Source of the DNA: Leptospira harrisiae
Lineage (GTDB): Bacteria; Spirochaetota; Leptospiria; Leptospirales; Leptospiraceae
Reading direction: 5' to 3'
Assembly (NCBI RefSeq): GCF_002811945.1
Contig: NZ_NPDX01000002.1
Coordinates: 248,001-312,000, forward strand
Length of the DNA: 64,000 bases
A program made the translations under genes and the position numbers. The notes beneath the pieces are model-generated. The model saw only the letters and a program-made list of their open reading frames with translations. It ran no database searches and had not been told where the DNA came from. Within the stretch, counting starts at the first letter, position 1, and the number at the start of each line of letters is the position of its first letter. Below are positions 51,368 to 61,136 of this stretch, in pieces.

Positions 51368-53332
51368 ATGGCGACTCAAAATACACTGTGGACACCAAGC
51401 TCAAAAGAAACCAATCTTTCCCGATTCCAAGGGCATTTAGAAACTAAGTTTGCGAAATCATTTTCTGATTATGTTTCTTTACACAAATTTTCAGTGGATG
51501 AATACGATCTGTTTTGGAAGGAGTGGCTTTCTTATTCAGGTTTTAAGTTACATAAAGAACCCAAAAAAACAATCGAACGAGGATCACATTTTTCAAACTC
51601 AGTTTGGTTTCCGGATGCACTCTTTAACTTTGCTGAAAATTTACTTGAGGTTGGGGATCCCGATTCTTTTGCATTGGTATTTTATTCTGAAGATGGGCAG
51701 ATCCAAAAATTAAAATATTCTGAACTAAAATTGGAAGTATTAAAACTTCAAAAACATTTGATAGGGCTTGGAGTAAAAAAAGGAGATCGCATCGTTGGAC
51801 TTGTACCAAATGCTCCTATCGCTACTATTGGGATGTTAGCAACAACATCGTTAGGTGCTATATGGTCAAGTGCCTCTCCAGATTTTGGTATACGCGGAAT
51901 TTTAGACAGATTCGAACAAATCAATCCAAAAGTATTAATTTCAGTGGAATCGTATTTGTTCAAAGGAAAAAAGATTTCGATTACAGATAAACTAGAAGAA
52001 GTTTCTGCGCAGTTGGCCAATGCAAAGAATTCTGAATACAAACAAACTTTACTTTATGATTTTGTAGAGCCTATCAAGGATTTTGGTAAAATTCGGTTTC
52101 CATTTCGATATAATGAGATTAGTCCTCCCAATTCTCCTGATCAGTTGATTTACACATCCATTTCCTTTTCAGATCCAGTGTACATTATGTTTTCCTCTGG
52201 AACAACAGGTCTCCCGAAGTGTATCGTCCAAGGTGGTGGTGTTTTATTAAACCATACAAAGGAACTTGCACTACATTGTAATGTGTATAAACACGATCGT
52301 TTTTTTTATTACACAACTTGCGGTTGGATGATGTGGAATTGGTCACAATCTGTATTGGCATTAGGTGCTACATTATACCAATTTGATGGAAATCCATTCC
52401 ATCCTTCATGGGAAACTCTTTGGTCTATGGCAGAAAATGAATCGATCAAAGTGTTTGGAACAAGTGCCAAATATCTTTCCGTATTGGAAGAGGAAAATAT
52501 AAACATTAAATCAAAATACATTTTGCCAAAATTAAATGTAATTTTATCTACAGGTTCTCCACTTCCAAACTCTGGATTTCGGTATGTGTACCAGAATATC
52601 AAATCAGATGTACAATTGTCTTCTATTTCTGGAGGAACCGATTTGAATGGATGTTTTGCTTTAGGAAATCCCAACTTACCTGTGTTTGAAGGTGAAATTC
52701 AATGTAAGGGTTTGGGTATGGATGTACAAGTGTTTGATGATATGGGTAAATCAGTTGTGAGCCAAAAAGGCGAATTGGTATGTCCAACACCATTTCCTTC
52801 TATGCCTCTTTTCTTTTGGAATGATGAATCTGGTACAAAGTATAAATCCGCTTACTTTGAAACATACGATAACATTTGGTGTCATGGAGATTTTGCATCC
52901 ATCACACCTGAAAATGGTTTGGTGATTTATGGTAGGTCAGATGCCACTTTGAATCCAGGTGGTGTGCGGATAGGAACAGCTGATATTTATTCTGTAGTTT
53001 CTAACATACCTGAAGTCAAAGATAGCGTTATTATTGGACAGGATTACAAGGATGATGTTCGTGTGATTCTATTTGTCGTTACGGCGGATGGAGTTTCTTT
53101 AGATGATAATTTAGTGAAAAAAATTAAAGACCGCATCAAATTGGAAACATCTCCAAGACATGTTCCTTCTTTGGTTCTTTCGGTTCCTGAAATTCCTTAT
53201 ACAGTGAATGGAAAAAAAGTAGAGATTGCCGTAAAACAAACAGTAGCTGGACTTGAGGTAAAAAATAGAAACGCACTTGCTAACCCAAATTCATTGGATT
53301 TTTTTAAAGACAGAAAGGAGTTGCAAATATGA
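51368..53332 (+). CDS. Acetoacetate-CoA ligase
   Basis: 654-aa adenylate-forming enzyme that activates acetoacetate to acetoacetyl-CoA. I start at MATQNTLWTP, where family similarity begins. The open frame extends 36 codons further into the divergent MBOAT gene. AMP-binding motif MFSSGTTGLPKCIVQ is near nt 52190, GRSDATLNPGGVRIGTADIY is the hinge, and the catalytic Lys lies in IPYTVNGKKVEIAVK. It suits a lipid-burning organism that recovers ketone bodies. The ATGA overlap links it to the next gene. Confidence 0.92.
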   Translation: MATQNTLWTPSSKETNLSRFQGHLETKFAKSFSDYVSLHKFSVDEYDLFWKEWLSYSGFKLHKEPKKTIERGSHFSNSVWFPDALFNFAENLLEVGDPDSFALVFYSEDGQIQKLKYSELKLEVLKLQKHLIGLGVKKGDRIVGLVPNAPIATIGMLATTSLGAIWSSASPDFGIRGILDRFEQINPKVLISVESYLFKGKKISITDKLEEVSAQLANAKNSEYKQTLLYDFVEPIKDFGKIRFPFRYNEISPPNSPDQLIYTSISFSDPVYIMFSSGTTGLPKCIVQGGGVLLNHTKELALHCNVYKHDRFFYYTTCGWMMWNWSQSVLALGATLYQFDGNPFHPSWETLWSMAENESIKVFGTSAKYLSVLEEENINIKSKYILPKLNVILSTGSPLPNSGFRYVYQNIKSDVQLSSISGGTDLNGCFALGNPNLPVFEGEIQCKGLGMDVQVFDDMGKSVVSQKGELVCPTPFPSMPLFFWNDESGTKYKSAYFETYDNIWCHGDFASITPENGLVIYGRSDATLNPGGVRIGTADIYSVVSNIPEVKDSVIIGQDYKDDVRVILFVVTADGVSLDDNLVKKIKDRIKLETSPRHVPSLVLSVPEIPYTVNGKKVEIAVKQTVAGLEVKNRNALANPNSLDFFKDRKELQI

Positions 53333-54090
53333 TTCTAAGTCCTAAAGATTTTGGATTAGTAATGATTGGATTGTTATTAACAACCAATCTTATTGCAGAT
53401 ACCAACCCAACCCGTTGGCGCTCCTGTTTTCAAACGAATTGTATTTCCTTTAATCTTCCATCCAAGTGGTTTCTTACAGAACGTCGATCGAATGGAACCA
53501 CTACAAAATTTGATCATTTCAAAACTTTGCCATTAAAAGAAGAATCCGGCCGAGAAATCATACCTGCTCTAGTGATTCTTTTTAAAGAATCAGAAAACAA
53601 ACTCCCACTCCATCCTATACTGTTTCATGCAGACTCTAGAAGATTTAGTATGGTTACCAATATTCGCAAATCATTCAGCCTACAGAAAATTCCTAACACT
53701 GAAAATAGTTATAAGTTTTTAGGAATGTTCGGAAGTTTTAAAGATAAAGAAGATACAGTTGTACAACACTATATCACTGCGACAGAAGATAAATTTGGAT
53801 TCACTATTTTAATTACCTGTTACGAGTCGGTGTATCCACAAATAGAAAAGGATATTTATCAATTTTTGGACAGTTTGTCTTGGAATACAAGACCTCTACC
53901 ATGGAAGCAACAACTTCCTGAAGAACAAATTTCGAAAGCAAAAGAATTGGAAGTGAGTGCCCTTGATCGATTGAAAACCAAAAAATCAGAAGAGATAACA
54001 ATCGCATTGGAGGAATTGAGTGACTCTTGTGAGTTAGGATCTGCTTCCGCTTGTGAAATGTTTACCTTATTTATGAATTTGGGAAGATAA
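53329..54090 (+). CDS. Hypothetical exported protein
   Basis: 253-aa protein with a hydrophobic leader (LVMIGLLLTTNLIADT) and a beta-rich body (NCISFNLPSKWFLTERRSNGTTTKF, FGFTILITCYESVYPQIEKD). The C-terminal helices (QISKAKELEVSALDRLKTKK) carry a Cys pair (SCELGSASCEMF region, about 237-244) that may form a Sel1-like or disulfide element. No family is recognised. It is co-translated with the acetoacetate-CoA ligase gene through an ATGA overlap. Confidence 0.65.
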   Translation: MILSPKDFGLVMIGLLLTTNLIADTNPTRWRSCFQTNCISFNLPSKWFLTERRSNGTTTKFDHFKTLPLKEESGREIIPALVILFKESENKLPLHPILFHADSRRFSMVTNIRKSFSLQKIPNTENSYKFLGMFGSFKDKEDTVVQHYITATEDKFGFTILITCYESVYPQIEKDIYQFLDSLSWNTRPLPWKQQLPEEQISKAKELEVSALDRLKTKKSEEITIALEELSDSCELGSASACEMFTLFMNLGR

Positions 54091-54146
54091 CAACACAGGT
54101 ATTACTTCTTTATTTCCATACCTTCTAAATCTAATTTCTAAATGTA

Positions 54147-55121
54147 TCATTGGAGTCCTTTGAAAATTAAAAACTCTTCATTGTAAATTTTTGATTGGTA
54201 TTTCGCTCCGCTATCACATAACACAGTGACTATGGTATGACCTGGGCCTAGATCCTTTGCTATTTGGTACGCTGCGGCCAAATTGATGCCCACGCTTCCG
54301 CCCATAAACAAACCATCCTTTTTTAAAACCAAATTTAAAATACGAAGTGCCTCTTTGTCATGGATACGAATGGCATCATCAGCGGGCATTCCTTCCATAT
54401 TTTTTGTGATCCGACCTTGTCCAATTCCTTCGGTGATGGAAGAACCTTCTATGGTGATGTTTCCTGTTTTGACAAAGGAATAAATTCCAGAACCGTAAGG
54501 ATCCGCAACGATACATTTGATATTGGTATTTTGGGATTTGAAAAAAAGTCCTGTTCCTGTGTAGGTTCCGCCCGTTCCTAGAGAAGCGGTCCAAACATCA
54601 ATTTTACCTTGTGTTTGTTCCCAAATTTCGGGGCCAGTAGTTTCGAAATGTGCATTTCTATTGGCTAAGTTATCAAATTGGTTGGCCCAAACGGAATTAG
54701 GAATTTCCTGTGCCATACGTTCTGACACTCGAACATAATTTCCTGGATCTGAATAGGGAACTGCAGGAACGAGTGTTACTTCGGCACCTAACGTGCGCAA
54801 TATTTCTATTTTTTCTTTGGATTGTGTTTCTGGAATGACAATGACTGATTTGTAACCTTTTGCATTACAAATATGTGTGAGGCCAATCCCAGTATTCCCA
54901 GCCGTCCCTTCTACGACAGTACCACCGGGTTTCAGGAGTCGCTTCCGTTCTGCATCTTCGATGATGTACAAAGCGGCTCTATCTTTAACAGACCCACCTG
55001 GATTTAAAAATTCTGCCTTACCTAAAATTTCACATCCAGTTTCTTCGCTAAGTGAGTGAATGCGGATGAGTGGGGTATTCCCAACTGTATCAATAAATCC
55101 GTTTCGTATATTTGTTTTCAT
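54147..55121 (-). CDS. cysK: Cysteine synthase family PLP enzyme
   Basis: 324-aa PLP-dependent beta-replacing enzyme. The PLP Lys is Lys46 in LNPGGSVKDRAA, the phosphate-binding loop is EGTAGNTGIGL (about 70-80), and TASLGTGGTYTGTG follows near 185. It would make cysteine from O-acetylserine and sulfide. TAGNTG replaces the usual TSGNTG, seen in some CysK/CBS-like members, so substrate preference is uncertain. It is divergent from the OPA transporter gene. Confidence 0.88.
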   Translation of the reverse strand: MKTNIRNGFIDTVGNTPLIRIHSLSEETGCEILGKAEFLNPGGSVKDRAALYIIEDAERKRLLKPGGTVVEGTAGNTGIGLTHICNAKGYKSVIVIPETQSKEKIEILRTLGAEVTLVPAVPYSDPGNYVRVSERMAQEIPNSVWANQFDNLANRNAHFETTGPEIWEQTQGKIDVWTASLGTGGTYTGTGLFFKSQNTNIKCIVADPYGSGIYSFVKTGNITIEGSSITEGIGQGRITKNMEGMPADDAIRIHDKEALRILNLVLKKDGLFMGGSVGINLAAAYQIAKDLGPGHTIVTVLCDSGAKYQSKIYNEEFLIFKGLQ

Positions 55122-55167
55122 GAGAATCGACTTGACTCCTTCTCTCTAAACATCATCTTCCTAGTCT

Positions 55168-56487
55168 ATGTTACAAACCATTCGCCGGTGGTTCGCTCCT
55201 GCTCCGTCTATACCCCAAAAATCCGAAAAAGAAATCCAAGCTCTTTATCCGAAATTTCGGTTCCGAGTATTGGAATCAACTTTCCTTGGTTATACGACCT
55301 ATTACTTAACTCGAAATAACTTCTCACCTGTTTCAAAAGAAATTGGGGAAGCCTTATCTTATTCGAAAGCAGAGATAGGTGACATCCTCGCAGTCACAGC
55401 CATCACATATGGAATTGGAAAATTTTTAATGGGGGCATTGTCCGATCGTTCCAATCCAAAAAAGTTTATGGCTGTTGGTTTGTTTCTTACAGCCATTTTG
55501 AATTTTTCATTTGGATTTGCGAATCATTATTGGATTCATCTATTTTTATGGGGTGCCAATGGTTTAGTTCAAGGAATGGGTTGGCCACCCTGCGGACGTT
55601 CTTTGGGACATTGGTATTCGGTGAGAGAACGAGGTACTACGTTTGCATTTTGGAATATTGCACATAATATTGGAGGCGGACTTGTGGGAGTAGTAGCCTC
55701 TCATTCAGCAGCCAAGTTTGGATGGCAATATGCTTTCATTATACCGGGTATCATCGCACTATTTGGATCTGTGTATTTATACTTTCGACTTCTGGACACA
55801 CCACAATCTGAAGGACTCCCACCGATAGAAGTTTATAAAAATGATTATCCGCCTGAAGAAAAAGAAGACCATGAAGCAGAACTGACCACCAAACAATTAA
55901 TTGTTGAGCAAGTCTTAATGAACAAATACATTTGGTTGTTTGCGGTGATAAATTTTTTTGTTTATATCATTCGTTATAGTTTGATCGATTGGGGTCCAAC
56001 GTACTTAAAAGAAACAAAGGGAGCCGATTTATTAGGTGGTGGATACTCCACACTTATTCTAGAATTTGGAGGGATTGGTTCGACCATTCTTATGGGTTGG
56101 GTATCTGATCGATTTGACGGTCGACGGGGAATGGTGAGTTTACTTTGTATCATTCCTATTTTCTTCGCCTTTTTGGGAATTTTGTTCAATCCTCCTGGAT
56201 CCATTTGGGTTGATTATTTGCTTTTTGGATTGATTGGACTCTTTATCTATCCACCTGTAATGTTGTTAGGTGTTGCAGGAATGGACTTCACTTCAAAAAA
56301 AGCAGTGGGAACTGCTGCTGGATTTATTGGACTATTTGGATCTTTGGGAAGAACAGCTCAAGGCAAAGGTCTAGCTATCCTCGCCACAAACTATTCTTGG
56401 GATGTGGCTCTATATGCGATTCTTGTTTCCACTTTGATAGCCATCTTCCTCCTAGTTTTCAGTTGGAATTTGCGCCCACGTGGGTAA
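55168..56487 (+). CDS. MFS transporter, organophosphate:phosphate antiporter type
   Basis: 439-aa permease with twelve transmembrane helices of the OPA/GlpT-UhpT family. Landmarks are TYYLTRNNFSPVSKEIGEAL (helix 1 region), YGIGKFLMGALSDRSNPK, GANGLVQGMGWPPCGRSLGHWY, and the central loop ending IIRYSLIDWGPTYLKETKG. Family members exchange glycerol-3-phosphate or sugar phosphates for phosphate. The substrate is unknown, though glycerol-3-phosphate uptake would fit a phospholipid-using organism. No clear ribosome-binding site precedes the ATG. Confidence 0.88.
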   Translation: MLQTIRRWFAPAPSIPQKSEKEIQALYPKFRFRVLESTFLGYTTYYLTRNNFSPVSKEIGEALSYSKAEIGDILAVTAITYGIGKFLMGALSDRSNPKKFMAVGLFLTAILNFSFGFANHYWIHLFLWGANGLVQGMGWPPCGRSLGHWYSVRERGTTFAFWNIAHNIGGGLVGVVASHSAAKFGWQYAFIIPGIIALFGSVYLYFRLLDTPQSEGLPPIEVYKNDYPPEEKEDHEAELTTKQLIVEQVLMNKYIWLFAVINFFVYIIRYSLIDWGPTYLKETKGADLLGGGYSTLILEFGGIGSTILMGWVSDRFDGRRGMVSLLCIIPIFFAFLGILFNPPGSIWVDYLLFGLIGLFIYPPVMLLGVAGMDFTSKKAVGTAAGFIGLFGSLGRTAQGKGLAILATNYSWDVALYAILVSTLIAIFLLVFSWNLRPRG

Positions 56488-56530
56488 ATAAATTGACTAA
56501 ATGGAAAGAGAGAGATAAAATACTTAACTT

Positions 56531-57073
56531 ATGACACTCGGCAGAAAAATTTCCTTAGGAATCATCGGCATCATAGCCATCCCGTTAGTTGTGGCACTCT
56601 TCTTACCTAAAGGGTACCAAGTAGAACGTTCTATCGACATCAACAAACCTGCATCAGAAGTATTTGCATACATTCGAATGTTAAAGAACCAAGACCAATA
56701 TAGCGTCTGGGCCAAAAAAGATCCGGGTATGAAGAAAATTTATACGGGCCAAGATGGAACGGTCGGTTTCATATCTCGTTGGGAAAGTTTGGACAAAGAA
56801 GTTGGAACTGGCGAACAAGAAATTAAAATGATTAATGCAGATGCGTTGGAGATGCAAACAGAACTTCGATTCATCGAACCTTTTGAAGGAACCGAACGGA
56901 GTTATATGAAAGTATCCTCCTTGGATCAAAAAAAATCCAAGGTTATTTGGGGTTTTGATGGTTCCTTGCCTTACCCTTCCAATTTGATCTGCCTTTTTAT
57001 GAATTTTGAAGAATTAATAGGAAAAGACTTTGAAGAGGGACTATCCAACCTTAAAGTTGTATTAGAAAAATAA
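56531..57073 (+). CDS. SRPBCC/polyketide-cyclase-like membrane-anchored protein
   Basis: 180-aa protein with an N-terminal hydrophobic helix (ISLGIIGIIAIPLVVALFL) and a START/SRPBCC domain from about residue 32 (YQVERSIDINKPASEVFAYI). GTVGFISRWESLDKEVGTGEQEI and the C-terminal helix (LIGKDFEEGLSNLKVVLEK) complete the fold. These domains bind hydrophobic ligands. No specific role is known. It precedes a GH43/32-like propeller gene by 15 nt. Confidence 0.78.
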   Translation: MTLGRKISLGIIGIIAIPLVVALFLPKGYQVERSIDINKPASEVFAYIRMLKNQDQYSVWAKKDPGMKKIYTGQDGTVGFISRWESLDKEVGTGEQEIKMINADALEMQTELRFIEPFEGTERSYMKVSSLDQKKSKVIWGFDGSLPYPSNLICLFMNFEELIGKDFEEGLSNLKVVLEK

Positions 57074-57088
57074 GGAAATTCATTTCGA

Positions 57089-58153
57089 TTGAACAAACAA
57101 AATATCTATTGGCAACTTTACCAAGATGATCCAATTTTAAAACCCGGATTCCCATCTCCCATATTGGCGGATCCGAGTTTTTTATTTCCCGAAAATTGCC
57201 CTGATGGTCTTTGGCACCTCTTCGCACACAATGTTTTTGGTGTCCAAGAATTCCTTTCTGAAGATGGAATCCACTGGAACAAAAGAAAAACAGTAATTTG
57301 GAATGCTATGCGTCCTTTTATCTTTTTTGATGAAGGGACTTATTATTTATACTACGAAAAATACAAATTCTTACATGTATTGATGTCTTGGTTTCCATAT
57401 CGGAAATGGAAGTCCCATATCGAAGTGCGAACCAGTAAAGATTTAAAATCTTGGTCTTCGCCACAAACAGTCATTACTCCAAAATTTCCTTTTCACAAAG
57501 ATCCAAAACATGGAGATTCGGTTAGTAATCCATGTATGTTAAAGTTTGGAAAAAAGTACAGAATGTACTTTTCTTCCTCTTTGGTTTTTATCCCTGATTG
57601 TGGATTTTGTGAACCAAAACATATCACTGTTGCCGAAGCAAACTCCCCACTGGGCCCGTTTTCTTATTTTTCTGATCCCATAATTTCACCAAATGAGATG
57701 GATCCATTTTGTAATTTGGGTGCAGGTTCCATTAAAGTGATTGAGTGGAAAGGGCGTTACCTTGGATTTCAAAATGGAATCTTTTGGAATCCTGTCAGGA
57801 AAGAATCTTGTTCGGCAATTCTCTTCTTACAAAGTGAAGATGGAATCAATTTTGAACGGATCAACCATACTCCAATCCTTGGTCCTACCGGAAGAGGGTG
57901 GAAGGCAAGTCATGTATATGCTTGTGATGTGAAGTATTCAGAAAAAGAAAAGATCTTTATCCTTTATTTTAATGCAAGAAACAAAGCGCATTGGACCCAA
58001 GGAAAAGAAGCCATTGGTCTTTTTGTGGGCAAAGTAGAAGAATCCAAATCTTCTGGAATAAAACCTACCAAACAAAGTAAAACTTCAAAACTCATTGCGA
58101 AAAAGAAAATATCCAAACCAAAACCGAAGGTTAAGAAGTCTAAACGCAAATGA
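57089..58153 (+). CDS. Five-bladed propeller glycosidase-like protein
   Basis: 354-aa protein with the repeat layout of GH32/43/68-type beta-propellers: ILADPSFLFPENCPDGLWHLFAH near residue 30, DEGTYYLYYEKYKF near 83, SNPCMLKFGKKYRMYFSSS near 150 and GAGSIKVIEWKGRYLGFQNG near 213. It ends in a Lys-rich tail (KPTKQSKTSKLIAKKKISKP). No signal peptide is visible. The start is TTG with AAGGA upstream. It could act on or bind glycans. Overlaps pirin as ATGA. Confidence 0.72.
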   Translation: MNKQNIYWQLYQDDPILKPGFPSPILADPSFLFPENCPDGLWHLFAHNVFGVQEFLSEDGIHWNKRKTVIWNAMRPFIFFDEGTYYLYYEKYKFLHVLMSWFPYRKWKSHIEVRTSKDLKSWSSPQTVITPKFPFHKDPKHGDSVSNPCMLKFGKKYRMYFSSSLVFIPDCGFCEPKHITVAEANSPLGPFSYFSDPIISPNEMDPFCNLGAGSIKVIEWKGRYLGFQNGIFWNPVRKESCSAILFLQSEDGINFERINHTPILGPTGRGWKASHVYACDVKYSEKEKIFILYFNARNKAHWTQGKEAIGLFVGKVEESKSSGIKPTKQSKTSKLIAKKKISKPKPKVKKSKRK

Positions 58154-59010
58154 CAAATTCTCTCAAGGGCCACTCAAAAGATTTAGGTGACAATTTCATC
58201 ATCCGCCGAGTTCTTCCAGCTATGGAAAAACGTTCTGTCGGACCTTTTGTTTTTTTTGATCACTTTGGCCCTGTACCTGTTGTGACGGGAGAAGAACTAG
58301 TCGTTCGAGCGCATCCACACATTGGACTTGCGACCATTACTTTTTTATACGATGGAGTGATAACTCATCGTGATAGCTTAAAAGTGGAAATGGACATTCG
58401 GCCGCATGAAACGAATTGGATGGTGGCAGGATCTGGAATCGTGCACAGTGAACGCTCCAAATTTGATCCTAAATATGAAATTTTAGAAGGCATCCAAACT
58501 TGGATAGCTTTGCCTAAGGATAAAGAAGAAATAGAGCCTAGTTTTGAACATTTTTCAGAAGAAGAAATACCTGTATTAACAAAAGATGGTCTCGTATTTC
58601 GATTGTTAGGTGGTAGTTTTTTAGGATTACATTCTCCAGCTACTGTCCATTCTCCTTTGATATATGCAGATATTGAAATAAAACAAGGTGCGGACGCTGT
58701 CCACTGGGTTCTTTCTGACAAAGAAGAAGCGGGGTTATATGTGTCTCGAGGTACGATTGAATCTAATGGTGAATCTTACACAGTGGGATCAATGGTATTG
58801 TTTGAAAAGGGAACTTCCGTTTCTTTTAAGGCCAAACAAAATAGTCGTTTGATTTTACTAGGTGGGGAACCGCTCACGGAAAAAAGACATTTATTTTGGA
58901 ACTTTGTTTCAACAAAACAGGAAACCATTGAAAGGGCAAAGGAAAGATGGGCAAAAGATGAATTTCCGAAAGTTCCAAAGGAGAACGATCGAATTCCTTT
59001 GCCCACTTAA
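58150..59010 (+). CDS. Pirin family protein
   Basis: 286-aa bicupin of the pirin family. The metal site of the N-terminal cupin is visible: HPHIGLATITFLYDG (two His), then His in VITHRDS, and VAGSGIVHSER (His and Glu). Pirins bind iron. Some have quercetinase activity, and others act as redox-sensitive protein partners. The C-terminal cupin lacks the metal His cluster. The start overlaps the previous stop by 4 nt, so the two are co-translated. Confidence 0.9.
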   Translation: MTNSLKGHSKDLGDNFIIRRVLPAMEKRSVGPFVFFDHFGPVPVVTGEELVVRAHPHIGLATITFLYDGVITHRDSLKVEMDIRPHETNWMVAGSGIVHSERSKFDPKYEILEGIQTWIALPKDKEEIEPSFEHFSEEEIPVLTKDGLVFRLLGGSFLGLHSPATVHSPLIYADIEIKQGADAVHWVLSDKEEAGLYVSRGTIESNGESYTVGSMVLFEKGTSVSFKAKQNSRLILLGGEPLTEKRHLFWNFVSTKQETIERAKERWAKDEFPKVPKENDRIPLPT

Positions 59011-59027
59011 AAGTTAAAGTTTAGAAA

Positions 59028-59330
59028 TTATTTCAAATCATCCGCAGCTTTTTTATATTCTTCTGCTTCTGTACGAAATTCTTTTGCAAGAGATAAGCAA
59101 TGTTCTTTAAACTTTGCTTCACTGATTGCCTTTCCAGCTTTGTTGCCCGCCATTTTTTCGTGTCTTTTTGCACTTACTTCTTTTTCTTTTGCCATTGCAT
59201 TGAGATAAGAACGTGCAGCCTGTTTACTTTCTGGAGTATTTGCCTCTTTAATCATCAAGTTTTCCAGATCGGACAAAGCAAATACGGATGTAGATGCTAA
59301 CACGAGTAATAGGGAAATTATTTTTTTCAT
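59028..59330 (-). CDS. Small helical exported protein
   Basis: 100-aa protein starting at MKKIISLLLVLASTSVFA, a clean signal peptide preceded by AGAGAGGT. The mature part is almost entirely charged helix (KEKEVSAKRHEKMAGNKAGKA, KEFRTEAEEYKKAADDLK) with a single Cys. A periplasmic coiled or bundle protein is likely. No family is recognised. It is convergent with pirin. Confidence 0.7.
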   Translation of the reverse strand: MKKIISLLLVLASTSVFALSDLENLMIKEANTPESKQAARSYLNAMAKEKEVSAKRHEKMAGNKAGKAISEAKFKEHCLSLAKEFRTEAEEYKKAADDLK

Positions 59331-59385
59331 AGATACCTCTCTCGTCACTATTATACTGATTCTATTAAAATGTCAATAGGGCAAG

Positions 59386-60402
59386 TTATTGATATTTTAC
59401 GGAATCGGAACCTGCGGACATAAATGCTAATTTAGTACCGGTTTCAGCAAAGGCAGAGATAGTTTCCGAAAACCCAGAAGCAGTGACCATAAAAGTTTCC
59501 CCAGGGCCAACTAGTTTTTGGAATTCAGGAAAATAAACAGATCCAGATACAGTGTAAAAAATTCCGAAAGACACAGGATCACATAACTTTGAAAAGTTGA
59601 AATTTTGAGCTTGGTTAAAATCCCAAGATTCCAATCGAAATTTGTCATTAGAAGTAAAAAGGTATCTTGGAAAAGGATGGTAAGTGATTAATTGTTTGGT
59701 TTGTTTTTCAGATCCATCGGATTTTTGAAAATTAAGTACGGCAAGTGCTTTTTCTAAATGTAATTCTCTTGGTTTTCCATCATCACCCAATCTTCCATAA
59801 TCGTACACTCTGTATGTGGAATCAGACGATTGTTGTACTTCTAAGAGTAAAACTCCTCCGCCTATGGCATGGATAGTACCTGGGTTTAATAAAAATACAT
59901 CACCTGGTTTTACTTTCCATTTACGGAGAACATTTTCACCTAAATTTTGTTTTACCAGAGTTTCATAATCTTCTCGGTTTGTGTGGGTGTCAAATCCAAC
60001 CACTAACTCTGCTCCTGGTTCGGCACTCAAAACATACCAACATTCCTTTTTCCCATTGGATTTTGGATCATATTTAAGTGCGTAATCATCATCAGGATGT
60101 ACTTGGACCGACAGTTTTTCTTTTGCATCAATGATCTTTACAAGTAATGGTAATCCCGATTTTATAAAAGGTTTACCAAGGACAGCTTCTGGAGCTTTTC
60201 GGATAATTTCTGTTAGTGGGATATTTTGAAATTCTATGTTTTTGATAGGAGAAACATCGGTTCCGTAAACTGAAACTTCCCAAGATTCTCCAATGGATCC
60301 TTCTGGAATATTACGGCCTAGAGAAGTTGCGAGTTTTCTTCCTCCCCAGATTTTTTCTTTATAAAGGGGGGTTACAAATAGAACTTTGGGAATCTTTTCC
60401 AT
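59386..60402 (-). CDS. manA: Mannose-6-phosphate isomerase, class I
   Basis: 338-aa cupin enzyme interconverting mannose-6-phosphate and fructose-6-phosphate, feeding GDP-mannose and surface glycan synthesis. The zinc site is in KIIDAKEKLSVQVHPDDDYAL (Gln and His), with FLLNPGTIHAIGGGVLLLEVQQ near 165-186 and STYRVYDYGR after it. Length and order are normal for the short bacterial type. The gene is 11 nt downstream of the J-domain gene in the same direction. Confidence 0.9.
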   Translation of the reverse strand: MEKIPKVLFVTPLYKEKIWGGRKLATSLGRNIPEGSIGESWEVSVYGTDVSPIKNIEFQNIPLTEIIRKAPEAVLGKPFIKSGLPLLVKIIDAKEKLSVQVHPDDDYALKYDPKSNGKKECWYVLSAEPGAELVVGFDTHTNREDYETLVKQNLGENVLRKWKVKPGDVFLLNPGTIHAIGGGVLLLEVQQSSDSTYRVYDYGRLGDDGKPRELHLEKALAVLNFQKSDGSEKQTKQLITYHPFPRYLFTSNDKFRLESWDFNQAQNFNFSKLCDPVSFGIFYTVSGSVYFPEFQKLVGPGETFMVTASGFSETISAFAETGTKLAFMSAGSDSVKYQ

Positions 60403-60413
60403 CGATTTCCTTT

Positions 60414-61121
60414 TTAGACAGCACTCTTCACTCGTAAAGGGATATTTTTATGTACTAAGAGTTTCACACGTAGGAATTTTTTCTTAAAATGGGTGAAGGA
60501 ATCTGGTCGGAATTTTGAAAGATCAAATTCAAAAACTTTCCCATGTACGAGAGCAGATTTTGGAAACTCCACTTTTAGATTTCTATATCCTTTGTAGCTT
60601 CCTCGCCCATTGCATGCAGGACAATGCGGGTCACCTCCCATACAATCCCTACAAACAATTCTGACAGTCAGTGGGATGACGGCAATCACAGGACGAATGA
60701 TTTCCGATTCTTTTAAATCAATAATCAGATCGTAATCAATTCCAGTTACCTTACGTCGGTCTTTGTTCCGAAATCCTTTTCTCATCAGTCCACGTTTAGC
60801 AAGCTCTAAGATTCCTGTAGTAAAACGGACACGAGAGACCGGAAGGACAACAGGGTGCTCTTCTAGTTTTCGTTTTAAAAATTCACGAGCGTAGTTTTTT
60901 TTAAATTCTTCATCGTAACGTTTTCGCCCATCACCTGTTAGAGTCTGGTAAGCAAAGTAGATGCTTTGGAATTTTGAATAGGAGCCAGTGTATGGATTGT
61001 CTGGATGAAATTGTTTTACTAGATGACGGAAAGAGGATTTGATCTCTTCCGTCGTGGCTCCAAAAGGAATTTCTAGGACTTCGTAAAGGTTAGAAGGTTG
61101 TGGTGGTATGGAGAAACTCAT
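60414..61121 (-). CDS. J-domain (DnaJ-like) protein
   Basis: 235-aa co-chaperone-like protein. A J-domain occupies residues about 10-80, with the diagnostic HPD in LVKQFHPDNPYTG. A linker follows, then a short zinc-finger-like segment CRDCMGGDPHCPACNGRGSYKG (about 167-188) that resembles one half of the DnaJ Cys-rich region. The rest of the DnaJ C-terminus is replaced. It probably recruits a DnaK-type chaperone to an unidentified client. Confidence 0.85.
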   Translation of the reverse strand: MSFSIPPQPSNLYEVLEIPFGATTEEIKSSFRHLVKQFHPDNPYTGSYSKFQSIYFAYQTLTGDGRKRYDEEFKKNYAREFLKRKLEEHPVVLPVSRVRFTTGILELAKRGLMRKGFRNKDRRKVTGIDYDLIIDLKESEIIRPVIAVIPLTVRIVCRDCMGGDPHCPACNGRGSYKGYRNLKVEFPKSALVHGKVFEFDLSKFRPDSFTHFKKKFLRVKLLVHKNIPLRVKSAV

Positions 61122-61136
61122 TCCACCAGCGCCGTA